64,000 nucleotides of DNA. Source: Marinobacter sp. SS5-14b (GTDB lineage: Bacteria; Pseudomonadota; Gammaproteobacteria; Pseudomonadales; Oleiphilaceae). The stretch's first letter is position 1, and every line of letters begins with the position of its first letter. Position numbers and translations under genes: made by a program. Shown piece after piece: positions 26,121-34,881 of this stretch. Below the pieces are notes generated by a model that worked only from the letters and a program-made list of their open reading frames with translations, ran no database searches and was not told the DNA's origin. Location of the stretch: the NCBI RefSeq assembly GCF_030541005.1, contig NZ_JASSVM010000003.1, positions 372,001 through 436,000 on the forward strand, read 5' to 3'.

Positions 26121-27014
26121 ATGAACAAGCAAGCGTACGGATGCGCTGCCCTTGCCACGTTTTGCCTGGGTATTTCGCCCGTTTCCCAGGCAGAATTAGC
26201 ACCCATTTCAGACAATGCAATGGGTGAGGTGACCGGGCAGGCCTTTATGCAGATTGAAAATATTGCCGGCCAGAATTACGATTTTACCCGGATGACACTG
26301 GGTATGGACGTGGAAACGCGGGTCAATATCGATGACGTGCAAGTTGGCCAGATTGATGGGGGCACCGATTTCGCTGCAAGTGATTTGGCGCTTGGGCACA
26401 TAGCCCGTGCCGATGGCGAAACGTTCAACGGTGTGACCTATAACGAAGGCGATCCGATCCCCTTCGAGGCACAGCGCCCTTATATTGAACTGGCTGAAGA
26501 CGCCACCGGACTGGCCGGCTTCCGTTTGGGCTTCCAGCAGGCACGGGGGTCTGTCTCCTCTCGTACCACCAGTTTCAGTGGCGCCATTCCTGGCCTGAAG
26601 CTCCGCGAGGAAGTGTCTGGCACAGTTTATGACACCACGCTGTTTGCCGGGGAAGGTGAAACCGCCACCAATTACCGTGCCTCGTATATCGGAATAAAGC
26701 CTGCCGGTAATGAGCCGGTTTCCTGTGTTTCGGGTGTGAACTGCGCGCCGCTCACCAACCTCCGCTCTGTGATCGTGGGCGCGGAAGGCGCGGCTGAGGG
26801 CGACGTAGCCTTTACCGATGGTTTCTTTATTGGCTTCCAGCGTGATGAAAACGTCGACTGGCAAACCCTGGACGGAGCGAATGTTATTAACGCCGGCAAA
26901 GGCGTGTTTATCAATTTGCCGACCAATATGACGGTGGATTTGAGCAAACTGACGGGTCCCGGGGTTGATCGCCTACGTACTCATCAGGTGGATATGGGTA
27001 ACAACCTGTTTTGA
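26121..27014 (+). CDS. Secreted protein of the FilA/DUF6160-like kind
   Basis: A 297-residue exported protein of unknown function. Residues 1-24 form a signal peptide (AALATFCLGISPVSQA, then cleavage before ELAP). The mature start ELAPISDNAMGEVTGQA matches the DD-ELS-VTGQA-like opening common to a group of gammaproteobacterial surface proteins related to the pilus-system protein FilA and DUF6160. The rest is rich in Gly, Thr and acidic residues with beta-strand character and one CVSGVNC pair that may form a disulphide. The ATG at 26121 is chosen because the signal peptide begins there. A CRP-like site lies upstream, and an inverted repeat follows the stop codon. Confidence 0.7.
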   Translation: MNKQAYGCAALATFCLGISPVSQAELAPISDNAMGEVTGQAFMQIENIAGQNYDFTRMTLGMDVETRVNIDDVQVGQIDGGTDFAASDLALGHIARADGETFNGVTYNEGDPIPFEAQRPYIELAEDATGLAGFRLGFQQARGSVSSRTTSFSGAIPGLKLREEVSGTVYDTTLFAGEGETATNYRASYIGIKPAGNEPVSCVSGVNCAPLTNLRSVIVGAEGAAEGDVAFTDGFFIGFQRDENVDWQTLDGANVINAGKGVFINLPTNMTVDLSKLTGPGVDRLRTHQVDMGNNLF

Positions 27015-27021
27015 TTTTGCT

Positions 27022-27055
27022 AGACTCCTGCACTTAATCCACAAGGCAGGAGTCT
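27022..27055 (+). promoter_or_regulatory. Hairpin that covers the sbcB ribosome site
   Basis: AGACTCCTGC and GCAGGAGTCT are perfect 10-bp arms with a 14-base loop. The right arm contains the AGGAG ribosome site of the TTG-started sbcB gene. It may act as a terminator for the secreted-protein gene or lower translation of sbcB in read-through transcripts; a T-run is absent. Confidence 0.55.
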
Positions 27056-27059
27056 TCTC

Positions 27060-28508
27060 TTGATCCGCTCTTTTTACTGGCACGATTACGAAACCTTTGG
27101 CGTTGACCCGTTGCACGACCGCCCCTCTCAGTTTGCCGGGGTTCGTACGGATGCGGATTTGAACGTGATCGAAGATCCGCTGGTGATTTACTGCAAGCCG
27201 GCGGACGACTACCTGCCTTCCCCAGAAGCCTGTCTGATTACCGGTATTACGCCCCAGAAAGCGCTGGAAGACGGTTTTCCCGAAGCGGAGTTCATCGCTC
27301 AGATCAACGAAGCCTTCAGTCAGCCCGGCACCTGCGCGGTAGGGTACAACAGCCTTCGTTTTGACGATGAAGTCACCCGACACACCCTGTACCGAAACCT
27401 GCGCGATCCCTACGCCCGGGAATGGCAGAACGGCAATTCACGCTGGGACATCATCGACATGGTGCGGCTGACGTATGCGCTGCGCCCGGAAGGCATCAAC
27501 TGGCCCCGGAAGGAAGACGGCAGCCCAAGCTTTCGCCTGGAAGAACTGACGGTGGCCAACGGCATCGCTCATGAAGCTGCCCACGATGCTATGTCTGATG
27601 TTCTGGCCACTATTGCTGTCGCCAAGCTGATCAAGGAAAAACAACCCAAGTTGTTCGATTTTGTTCTGAACAACAAAGACAAACACGCCGCTCGCCAGAT
27701 GCTCGATACCGCCACCATGAAGCCGGTGTTCCACATTTCCGCCAAGTATCCAGCCACGCGCGGTTGTTGTGCATTGGTGGCTCCGGTGGCGGAGCACCCG
27801 ACCAACAAGAATCTGGTGATCGTGTATGACCTGCGGCAGGACCCGGGCGAGCTGATCGCTGCGAGCCCTGAGCAGATTCGTGAGCGGGTGTTTACTTCCC
27901 AGGCGGAGCTGGGTGAGGGTGTTAGCCGATTTGCTTTAAAAGGTGTTCAGCTGAACAAGTGCCCGGTATTGGCCCCGGCCAATATGCTTTCTACTTTGTC
28001 GCCGGAGCGCCTGGCGGAACTAGAGCTTGAAGGGGATGTGCTCAGGGCTAACCTGGCGAAGTTGCGCAAAGCAGCGGACCTGCCAGCCCGCATTGCTCAG
28101 GCCTTTGACAAATCCTTCGACGGCAACGACCTGACCGACCCCGATGAACAACTCTACGCTGGTGGCTTCATCAGCAAATCTGACCGGGAAAAACTGAACG
28201 GGCTGCTGAGCCAGCCAATAGAAGACCTGGGCGAGCATGACGTGGCGTTTGAAGACCCACGCCTACCCGAAATGCTCTTCCGCTACCGCGCTCGCAACTA
28301 CCCTGGCACCTTGACCGGCGAAGAAGCCGAACGCTGGGAACAGTTCCGCAGCCAACGCCTGATGAGCCCCGGCAAAGGCTGGCGCTCACTGGAAGACTAC
28401 GGGCTGATACTCCAGAAGCTGGCGGCTGACCCGGAACTCCCTCCGCAGAAGCTGCAAGTCCTGGAAGACCTGCACCTCTACGGCGAATCCTTGATCCCTT
28501 ATATGTAA
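27060..28508 (+). CDS. sbcB: Exodeoxyribonuclease I SbcB
   Basis: A 482-residue 3'-5' single-strand DNA exonuclease of the DEDDh class, used in mismatch repair and recombination. The first catalytic pair is in FYWHDYETFGVDP, the next aspartate in YNSLRFDDEVTRH, and the histidine/aspartate pair in AAHDAMSDVLATIAV. The C-terminal SH3-like and helical parts of the enzyme follow, ending near the usual length (E. coli has 475). The start is a TTG with an AGGAG site 7 bases upstream, inside a hairpin. Confidence 0.94.
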   Translation: MIRSFYWHDYETFGVDPLHDRPSQFAGVRTDADLNVIEDPLVIYCKPADDYLPSPEACLITGITPQKALEDGFPEAEFIAQINEAFSQPGTCAVGYNSLRFDDEVTRHTLYRNLRDPYAREWQNGNSRWDIIDMVRLTYALRPEGINWPRKEDGSPSFRLEELTVANGIAHEAAHDAMSDVLATIAVAKLIKEKQPKLFDFVLNNKDKHAARQMLDTATMKPVFHISAKYPATRGCCALVAPVAEHPTNKNLVIVYDLRQDPGELIAASPEQIRERVFTSQAELGEGVSRFALKGVQLNKCPVLAPANMLSTLSPERLAELELEGDVLRANLAKLRKAADLPARIAQAFDKSFDGNDLTDPDEQLYAGGFISKSDREKLNGLLSQPIEDLGEHDVAFEDPRLPEMLFRYRARNYPGTLTGEEAERWEQFRSQRLMSPGKGWRSLEDYGLILQKLAADPELPPQKLQVLEDLHLYGESLIPYM

Positions 28509-28516
28509 TTGTGTAG

Positions 28517-28583
28517 TGGGGTCAGACCCTGGCCTCTGATGACAAGCTGCCAGCTTGTCATCAGAGGCCAGGGTCTGACCCCA
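28517..28583. repeat. Palindromic repeat R5, long perfect hairpin type
   Basis: A 67-bp palindrome with perfect 33-bp arms and a single central base. The arm starts TGGGGTCAGACCCTGGCC and goes on through TCTGATGACAAGCTG. It lies between sbcB and the toxin-antitoxin pair, on the same strand as both. Confidence 0.95.
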
Positions 28584-28641
28584 ACAGAGGCCCTGAACTG
28601 GGTTATAATTGTACAAATGTTATCCATTAAGGAGGCTTGGC

Positions 28642-28857
28642 GTGTTGCACACAGTTGAAGCCGTTATCGATGAGAAAGGTCGGGTTGAGTGGCTGGAGAA
28701 AGTGTCCATTAAAGGCTCTCGCCGGGTTTTGATTACACTGTTGGACGAAGATGAATCTCAAGATGAGGTTCTGGTCGCTGCCGAATCGGCGCTGGCGGAA
28801 GATTGGCTCAAGGATGAGGAAGAAGAGGCGTGGGAGCATTTGAAAAAGGAAGTGTAG
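28642..28857 (+). CDS. Antitoxin of a MazF/PemK-type pair
   Basis: A 71-residue acidic protein. The N-terminal part (TVEAVIDEKGRVEWLEKVSI, then KGSRRVLITLL) has beta-strand character and the tail is very acidic (DWLKDEEEEAWEHLKKE), a build typical of small antitoxins that wrap a MazF dimer. The start is the GTG at 28642 because AAGGAGG lies six bases before it; the longer frame from 28609 has no such site. It overlaps the toxin gene by 28 bp. TATAAT at 28604-28609 and the palindrome TTGTACAA at 28609-28616 lie upstream and may be the promoter and operator. Confidence 0.75.
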   Translation: MLHTVEAVIDEKGRVEWLEKVSIKGSRRVLITLLDEDESQDEVLVAAESALAEDWLKDEEEEAWEHLKKEV

Positions 28858-29159
28858 TACTGATCCGATTTCCTTTTTCGGACCTCAGTAGCCAGAAATT
28901 AAGACCCGCTGTGATTTTGGCAAGTGCCGGGAAAGGCGACTATATTTTGTGCCAGGTGACAAGCAAGCCCTATGACACTGAGTCGCTGGAGTTGGGCGAA
29001 GATGCTTTTTCCCACGGGACGTTGCATCGGCAAAGCTTCGCCCGCCCCGGTAAGTTATTCACTGCCAACGAATCCATTCTCCTTAAAGAGATTGCCTGCC
29101 TGAATGCCGAGTTTGTGGGCCGATTGGTTGATCGCGTTGTAGCAATTACTAAGCGTTAA
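28830..29159 (+). CDS. MazF/PemK family toxin
   Basis: A 109-residue endoribonuclease-type toxin. It shows the family's opening (FEKGSVVLIRFPFSDLS), the conserved RPAVILAS strand and CQVTSK, and the C-terminal helix ECLN-like segment ACLNAEFVGRLVDRV. MazF relatives cut mRNA at short sequences; which sequence is unknown. The GTG start at 28830 lies inside the antitoxin gene. The stop is followed immediately by repeat R6, which separates it from the convergent helicase gene. Confidence 0.85.
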   Translation: MGAFEKGSVVLIRFPFSDLSSQKLRPAVILASAGKGDYILCQVTSKPYDTESLELGEDAFSHGTLHRQSFARPGKLFTANESILLKEIACLNAEFVGRLVDRVVAITKR

Positions 29160-29162
29160 TAG

Positions 29163-29189
29163 TGGGGTCTGACCCCGGGTCTGACCCCA
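29163..29189. repeat. Palindromic repeat R6, head units only
   Basis: GGGGTCTGACCCC followed directly by GGGTCTGACCCC: two head units without the inner CATTT/AAATG part. It fills the 31 bp between the convergent toxin and helicase genes. Confidence 0.8.
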
Positions 29190-29190
29190 T

Positions 29191-32100
29191 TCATTTTTCG
29201 AACAGGACGGAGATATCCTCGGCGGTGATGCTGGCGCTGAATGAGTCTGCTTTGCCGTATAGTCCATCCGCAAGTTTGCTTTTTCTTGCCTGAAGTGCGC
29301 GGATGCGTTCTTCTACGGTGCCTTCTGTGATCAATCGGTATACAAAAACGGGTTTGTCCTGGCCGATTCGCCAGGCGCGGTCTGTGGCTTGTTGTTCGGC
29401 TGCGGGGTTCCACCAGGGGTCGTAGTGGATGACGCAGTCGGCTGCGGTGAGGTTGAGGCCGGTGCCGCCGGCTTTCAGGCTGATGAGGAAGACCGGGCTG
29501 TCGCCATTCTGAAACCGTTTGACGGGGGTGGCGCGGTCTTTGGTTTGGCCGGTGAGTTTTTCATAGCGTATGCCGGCTTCTTTCAGTGAGGTTTCGATCA
29601 GCGCCAGCATGCTGGTGAATTGCGAGAAGATGATGATCCGGCGGCCTTCGTCCAGCAACTGTTCCAGCATGTCCATCAGATAGTCGAGCTTGGCCGAACC
29701 GGTGGTTTCTTCCGGGTTAAGCAGGGCTGGGTGGCAGCAGATCTGGCGCAGTTTCAGGAGGGCGTCCAGTATTTCAATCTGGCTGCGGGCGGCACCTTTG
29801 TCCGCCAGTAGCTTCCGAATGCGCTTGTCCATGGTGGCGCGAATGGTTTCGTACAGGTCTTTCTGCTGGCGGTTCAGTTCTACGTTGCGCACGATTTCGG
29901 TTTTTTCGGGCAGCTCAGGGGTTACCTGGTCTTTCGTGCGCCTCAGCATGAATGGCCGCACCCGGCGGCTGAGTTCTGCGTAACGGCTTTGATTACCCTG
30001 TTCTTCGATGGGCTTGCGGTAATACTCGCGGAAGCTTTTCTGGTCGGCCAGGTAGCCCGGCAGAATAAGATCAAACAGGGCCCAGAGTTCACCCAGATGG
30101 TTTTCCATGGGGGTGCCGGTGAGTGCGATGCGATTCTCTGCTGGCAGGCGGCGAGCGGCTTTGGACATCACGGTTGCCGGATTTTTCAGATACTGGGCTT
30201 CGTCGAAAAAGGCTAGACTGTAGGTCTGTTTCTGGTGTTGTTCAAGGTCCCGGTGCAGCAGCGGATAGCTGGTGATGACCAGATCGGTGTCGGTGATCTG
30301 TTCGAACAGGGGTTTTCTGCGGTTGCCGTGAATGATCACCCGTTTCAGGCCGGGGGTGAACTTTTCCGCTTCTGCCTCCCAGTTGGCAATGAGCGTGGTC
30401 GGGCATACCACCAGAGCCGGAGCGTTCAGCCGCCCTGCGGTTTTTTCGGCTTGAAGGCAGGTCAGGGTTTGCAGGGTTTTACCCAGGCCCATGTCGTCGG
30501 CAAGAACGCCGCCGAGGCCGAATTCCCGGAGGAACATCAGCCAGTTCAGGCCTTCTTGCTGGTAGTGGCGCAGCTGTGCTTGGACCTCGCCGGGCACCGG
30601 TACAGAGCTCAGTGCCTGGAAGGATGTGAGTTTTTCACTGAGGTTGCGCAATTCTGCGCTGCTTTGCCAGTTGGCCTCCACATCGCCCATCACCTGGGCG
30701 GCGTCCAGCTTTGGCAGTGTCAGTTTGCCGTTGCGCTCTTTGCCCAGCAGGCTCAGCAGGGTTCGGGCCAGTGGCCGGATGCGGTCGGAAGCCACCCGGA
30801 TGAGGGCGTCGCCGTTATGGAGCCAGAGGGTTTCCGGCAGGGCATCGTCACTGTTGTTTTCGATGTCGAGGTAGGCCAGCGCCTGTTGCAGCAGGGGGAT
30901 CAGGTCAATCCGGGTGCCGTTGTAGTCGATGCCCACTTCCACATCAAACCAGCCGGGCGATTCTTCATCCGACTGCAGGCTGCCGTGCAGTTGGTCGATT
31001 TCTATAACCGGCACATCAAAGCTCTCGTCCATTTCGATTTGCCAGCCGTCTGCGTGCAGTTTCGGCAAATCGAAGGCGATGAAATCCAGCCAGTCTTTGC
31101 GGCTTGGTAGAGTGAAATCGAGAAAGCTGCTGTGGGGCAGTGCGTTGACCATGTCTGTGTCCAGGTCATCGGTCATTACTCCTGCCATCCGGAATTCGGG
31201 CAGGTTGCGGTGGAGTAATTCGATTTCCGCATCTTCGTCCCGAATAATCAGCGCTGGTGTTCCGGAACCCTGCACCAGTACCCGGGGATCCTTTTCTGAG
31301 AAGGATACCCGGTGCCCGTCGTAGCTGAATAACAGCCTTGCCATCAGCAACGGCGGCATGGCCGCGGGGTCAGGATGCTGAAGGCTATAGAGTTGCAGCA
31401 CTGGCTTTGGGCTTGTTTGTACCAGGGTTGGCATCTGGAACGAGTCTGGCAGCACCGCGCCGGCTTTTTCGATGATGGGGGCGAGGGCTGGGAGTGCCGC
31501 CTGCAGCTGAGGTTCCGACAGGGGAGGGCACTGCTGGAGCAGGGCTGTGGTCTGGGCATCCAGCGAATGGGCAACACGGCCTATGCGGAGCTCTTTTTCG
31601 TCCAGGTAGTAAGTGGGCGAGGTGTTTAACAGATGAATGTGCGAAGGCAGCGCCTTGCTGACCAGCTGCCAGTGCTGTTTGTCTGCCAATTGCACCCACT
31701 CAAACCCGGTTTCTATAGATTCGCCGGGCTGCAGCGGCGGGTTTTGGCTGGACTCCAGAAAGAGACGGCCGGTTTTCAGCGCCGATTCAATAAAATAGGC
31801 ACCCGTGGTTCCCTCCAGAACCGGTGAAACACGAAACGCGGTCGGCATGGCACCCAGCCAGGTCAGCGGCGCTATGTCACTTTCCTGCAGGTATTTGGGG
31901 CGGTCGTATTCCAGGTTTGTTCGGCTCCAGAGCGTGGTTTTGGCGCCGCTCGAATAGCCCCCGGATTTACGAGGCCGAACCTTGTTCACCGACAGGGTTT
32001 GCTGGTTTCGGTGTGGCTCCAGGTGGAGCAGGTAGACCAGGCACTCCGGGCTGGGCGGTTGGTTGTCAGTGTTTGAAAAGGCGGCCGCACGCTCCAGCCA

Positions 32101-32454
32101 GGTTTCAGCAGTGTGGCTGGGAGGCCGGCTGCCGGTTTTCGGCTCGCTCTTTTCGGTGCGAATGTCTTCCTCATAATTGGCCTGCAGAATAACCGCCGCG
32201 GCATGCTTGCACCGAATTCCAACCGGACAACTGCAGAAACTGCTGATTTTCCCCGGCAGATAGCGATCGAACCGAACCTCGGTGATGTAAAGCTGACGCT
32301 GGCTGCCTGAAACCTCCGCCCGCAGCACCTGAATGCTCATGCCCTCGGTTTCACGCACCAGGTTTTGCACCCGCCCCTGACTGAAATAACGCTTACCGCG
32401 CTGCAGGCTGTTGCTATCGAAGTTCAGGTTAAGATTTGCTGGAGTAACGAGCAT
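29191..32454 (-). CDS. SWIM zinc-finger SNF2-family helicase
   Basis: A 1087-residue ATP-driven DNA translocase. A SWIM zinc finger near the N-terminus reads CSCPVGIRCKHAAA. The SNF2 motor occupies the C-terminal half: Walker A in LADDMGLGKTLQTL, the DEAQ box in FFDEAQYLKN, LTGTPMENHLGELWALFDL, then the helicase C-lobe with SLKAGGTGLNLTAADCVI and ATDRAWRIGQDKPVFVYR. Bacterial SWIM-SNF2 proteins are linked to transcription recycling (RapA-like) or DNA repair, but this group is poorly studied. I start it at 32454 because a longer frame to 32574 would run into repeat R7. Both ends of the gene border repeats. Confidence 0.88.
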   Translation of the reverse strand: MLVTPANLNLNFDSNSLQRGKRYFSQGRVQNLVRETEGMSIQVLRAEVSGSQRQLYITEVRFDRYLPGKISSFCSCPVGIRCKHAAAVILQANYEEDIRTEKSEPKTGSRPPSHTAETWLERAAAFSNTDNQPPSPECLVYLLHLEPHRNQQTLSVNKVRPRKSGGYSSGAKTTLWSRTNLEYDRPKYLQESDIAPLTWLGAMPTAFRVSPVLEGTTGAYFIESALKTGRLFLESSQNPPLQPGESIETGFEWVQLADKQHWQLVSKALPSHIHLLNTSPTYYLDEKELRIGRVAHSLDAQTTALLQQCPPLSEPQLQAALPALAPIIEKAGAVLPDSFQMPTLVQTSPKPVLQLYSLQHPDPAAMPPLLMARLLFSYDGHRVSFSEKDPRVLVQGSGTPALIIRDEDAEIELLHRNLPEFRMAGVMTDDLDTDMVNALPHSSFLDFTLPSRKDWLDFIAFDLPKLHADGWQIEMDESFDVPVIEIDQLHGSLQSDEESPGWFDVEVGIDYNGTRIDLIPLLQQALAYLDIENNSDDALPETLWLHNGDALIRVASDRIRPLARTLLSLLGKERNGKLTLPKLDAAQVMGDVEANWQSSAELRNLSEKLTSFQALSSVPVPGEVQAQLRHYQQEGLNWLMFLREFGLGGVLADDMGLGKTLQTLTCLQAEKTAGRLNAPALVVCPTTLIANWEAEAEKFTPGLKRVIIHGNRRKPLFEQITDTDLVITSYPLLHRDLEQHQKQTYSLAFFDEAQYLKNPATVMSKAARRLPAENRIALTGTPMENHLGELWALFDLILPGYLADQKSFREYYRKPIEEQGNQSRYAELSRRVRPFMLRRTKDQVTPELPEKTEIVRNVELNRQQKDLYETIRATMDKRIRKLLADKGAARSQIEILDALLKLRQICCHPALLNPEETTGSAKLDYLMDMLEQLLDEGRRIIIFSQFTSMLALIETSLKEAGIRYEKLTGQTKDRATPVKRFQNGDSPVFLISLKAGGTGLNLTAADCVIHYDPWWNPAAEQQATDRAWRIGQDKPVFVYRLITEGTVEERIRALQARKSKLADGLYGKADSFSASITAEDISVLFEK

Positions 32455-32527
32455 GGCAGAGTGTGGGTACCGGTAGATTTTTGAAAGGTGAAAGCTACCT
32501 GAACCTACCGTGTCTCTCAAACTAAAA

Positions 32528-32598
32528 AACGGGGTCAGACCCTGGCCTTTAATGACAAGCCTTAAGCTTGTCATTAAAGGCCAGGGTCTGACCCCGTT
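32528..32598. repeat. Palindromic repeat R7, long perfect hairpin type
   Basis: A 71-bp palindrome with perfect 33-bp arms and a five-base centre (CTTAA). The arm starts AACGGGGTCAGACCCTGG and continues CCTTTAATGACAAGC. It is the sister of R5: over the shared arm segment two bases differ and both changes are mirrored in the other arm. It lies between the helicase start and the stop of the TPR gene. Confidence 0.95.
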
Positions 32599-32601
32599 AT
32601 T

Positions 32602-34605
32602 TCATCTCCGCCGCTGGAAGTAAACGCTCAAATTCTGCCCCATCAAACTCTGCACTTCGCTGCCGAGGGCCTCTGCCTGAATCTGGCGTTGCACCGGGGC
32701 GGTGGCCAGGCTGTGGCCGTCTTCGTCCCGGGCTTTGATGAGTTTCCATTCCACTTCGTTGCTGACCAGGGCCAGGAGCTCTTTCAGCTGGCTCGCGTCC
32801 TGCGGGCGGAACCAGCGGTCGCGGCAGCCGCCGAGGCTGTAGAAGTCGTCGTCCTTCAGCAACTCTGCCCAGATAGTGTCTTTCCGGTTGGCCAGTACCA
32901 TGCGGCGGAGTTGGCGCAGGGTGGTTCGGGTTGGTTGCAGGTGGTGTTCGTCGACCAGGCGGCGTACTTGTTTGTCGGCGGATGTTTGTTCCGCCATGCC
33001 GGTGTGCAGGTGAACCACGGCACCGCGGGCGGAGGCGCTGTTGATGAGGGCCGCCAGAGACAGTTCGGTCATGGCCGGTGACGGCAAGCGGCCGACTTCG
33101 ACCCAGTGCACCTGGTGGCCGTCTGCCACAAACCGCTGGGCGATGGACCAGGGCCAGAACACGATGTTGTCCATGTTCAGGGAGTGGGCCATGCGGGTCG
33201 CTTTGGCGATGTTGGCCAGGGACTCATCCACCGCGATCACTTCCACGTCGTCCAGGTATTGCGCCAGTTCCATGGCACGTTGGCCGGACTGGGCGCCGCA
33301 CACCAGGATGCGCAGGGTGGCGGGCAGGTTTTCGGTAGTCAGGCCCAGTTCCTGTGCCATGACGGATTTCAGGCTGGTTTCAGTGCGGTACGCCAGTTGG
33401 CTCCAGGTTGGCCAGGCCTGGGGTACGTCGGTCTTGGCCAGGCAGAGCTCTTCGGCTTTCTCGTCAAAATTCTGTTTAACCGCTTCCTCTTCGGCCCGGT
33501 GGTAGTAGCTGGCGGCCATCATCGGCTGCATGGCGAGGGGCCAGTCCACCAGGTTCCATTGGCCGAGCTGCATGGCAAAGCTGTGGTGGAACAGGGCGCC
33601 GTACATGGCACTGGTCATCAGTGAGCCAATCAGGGCATCCTGCGGCTCGCGTACGGCGAACTGCGCCACAATGCTGTCGTTGATGGTGGCGGCCAGGCGC
33701 TCTTCATCGTCTTCGGCCGCCAGGGCGTAACCGGTGCGGTCTGCGTATTCGGCAATGGCCAGGCACAGAGGCTGGAGCTCGTCTCGCAGGCTGGCGGTTT
33801 GAGCAACTTCGGCCATGATGGCGCGGCGCAGCAGAATCACCAGTTCCTCAACGGCGGCGCTGGGCATCAGGGTTTTCTGCAATGCGAGGATCAGCAGTTC
33901 GTCTTCTGCGGCGGCATCCAGGAACACTTCAGCACTCGGGTTGTTCAAGTCGTACTGCTGCTCAATGATCGCACCGACAAACCGGCCAATTTCCTGGTGG
34001 GGCAGACCGTCGTTGCGAAGGAGGGCGATGGCGTCTTGTGCCAGTTCGGCATCCGCTTTGTGGACCTGCAGGTGCTGGGCGCAGGTGAGCATGCCGGAGT
34101 ACACCGAATTCCATTCGGAACCGGTTTGCAGCAGCTTGCGATAGTGCAGGTAGGCCACATCAAACTGGCCCTGCAGGCGTTTAGCGTGGGCGACACCACA
34201 GAAAGCGGCGGCAGATTGCCGGTCGCATTCCAGAGCCTTCAGGAAATACTCTTCCGCCAGGGCGGGCCGTTCGCTTTTCAGTGCCCAGTAACCGAGGTTG
34301 GCATACTGCTGGGCCTGCGCCGGCTGGCTGTTCAGGCTAGCATTGAACAGGGCATGGGCTTTTTCCAGCTGGCCATCGTCCATCTCCACCCGGCCCAGCA
34401 GGCCCAGGGCAGCGGCGTTGTCGGCCTCCAGCGCTAATGCCTGATCGAGATAGTCACGGCATTCCCTGCGGGCCTTCAGCCGCTGCACATAGGACAGCCC
34501 ATTGCTGTTGGACTCCCCATACGCCAGGTTAGCCTGCAAAACCATCCGCGCCACCTGGGCCTGAACCGAGCGGGGAAGATGAGCATTATGATGTTGTACT
34601 TGCAT
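32602..34605 (-). CDS. TPR-repeat protein with methyltransferase-like C-terminal half
   Basis: A 667-residue protein. The first 250 residues are tetratricopeptide repeats (ALGLLGRVEMDDGQLEKAHA, then YANLGYWALKSERPALAEEY). The middle is helical. From about residue 430 a Rossmann-like methyltransferase pattern appears: LRILVCGAQSGQRAMELAQY and VEVIAVDESLANIAKATR, the usual glycine loop and the acidic end of strand 2. The expected acidic catalytic or substrate motif is not obvious, so activity is uncertain. It lies divergently upstream of the pseudaminic-acid genes, where TPR-containing proteins of glycosylation systems often occur, but no direct link can be read from the sequence. Confidence 0.7.
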   Translation of the reverse strand: MQVQHHNAHLPRSVQAQVARMVLQANLAYGESNSNGLSYVQRLKARRECRDYLDQALALEADNAAALGLLGRVEMDDGQLEKAHALFNASLNSQPAQAQQYANLGYWALKSERPALAEEYFLKALECDRQSAAAFCGVAHAKRLQGQFDVAYLHYRKLLQTGSEWNSVYSGMLTCAQHLQVHKADAELAQDAIALLRNDGLPHQEIGRFVGAIIEQQYDLNNPSAEVFLDAAAEDELLILALQKTLMPSAAVEELVILLRRAIMAEVAQTASLRDELQPLCLAIAEYADRTGYALAAEDDEERLAATINDSIVAQFAVREPQDALIGSLMTSAMYGALFHHSFAMQLGQWNLVDWPLAMQPMMAASYYHRAEEEAVKQNFDEKAEELCLAKTDVPQAWPTWSQLAYRTETSLKSVMAQELGLTTENLPATLRILVCGAQSGQRAMELAQYLDDVEVIAVDESLANIAKATRMAHSLNMDNIVFWPWSIAQRFVADGHQVHWVEVGRLPSPAMTELSLAALINSASARGAVVHLHTGMAEQTSADKQVRRLVDEHHLQPTRTTLRQLRRMVLANRKDTIWAELLKDDDFYSLGGCRDRWFRPQDASQLKELLALVSNEVEWKLIKARDEDGHSLATAPVQRQIQAEALGSEVQSLMGQNLSVYFQRRR

Positions 34606-34881
34606 GGAACACCTCGTTACCAGCCATGATTCGATGCGGCAAAGGTCTGCAGTTTTTTGACGGTTTGCCGGGGTTTGGAAGGGGTGCTGCGAAAGGTGTG
34701 CCAGTTTTTAGTTTGGGGTCAGACCCGGGGTCAGGTCCCGGTGCATTTGGTGAGGTGAAATGTCTTGGGGTCTGACCCCAGAGTGCATTGTTCTCCGAAC
34801 GCGGTATAACCGGATGCTTCAAACTTTGGCCAACGATGCTATTGTTAGAGAAAATACTACTTGGCTAAAGGCAGGGTGTTA
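34606..34881. other. Divergent promoter region of the TPR gene and pseB
   Basis: The 276 bp hold repeat R8 in the middle and about 100 bp of A+T-richer DNA before pseB. No gene is seen. The promoter of pseB must lie between R8 and 34882, but no clear sigma-54 or sigma-28 signature was found there. Confidence 0.45.
34713..34781. repeat. Palindromic repeat R8, compound type
   Basis: TTGGGGTCAGACCC, a second slightly changed head (GGGGTCAGGTCCC), then GGTGCATTTGG and GAAATGTCTT and the closing head GGGGTCTGACCCC. The double left head is shared with R9, R10 and R11. Confidence 0.88.

Noticed and set aside
32455..32574. N-terminal extension of the SNF2 helicase
   Set aside because: The extra codons run into repeat R7 and have no family similarity; the ATG at 32454 fits the family start.
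19214..34781. Could the GGGGTCAGACCCC copies be a CRISPR array?
   Set aside because: Copies are spread over many kilobases between genes, with no regular short spacers and no cas genes.
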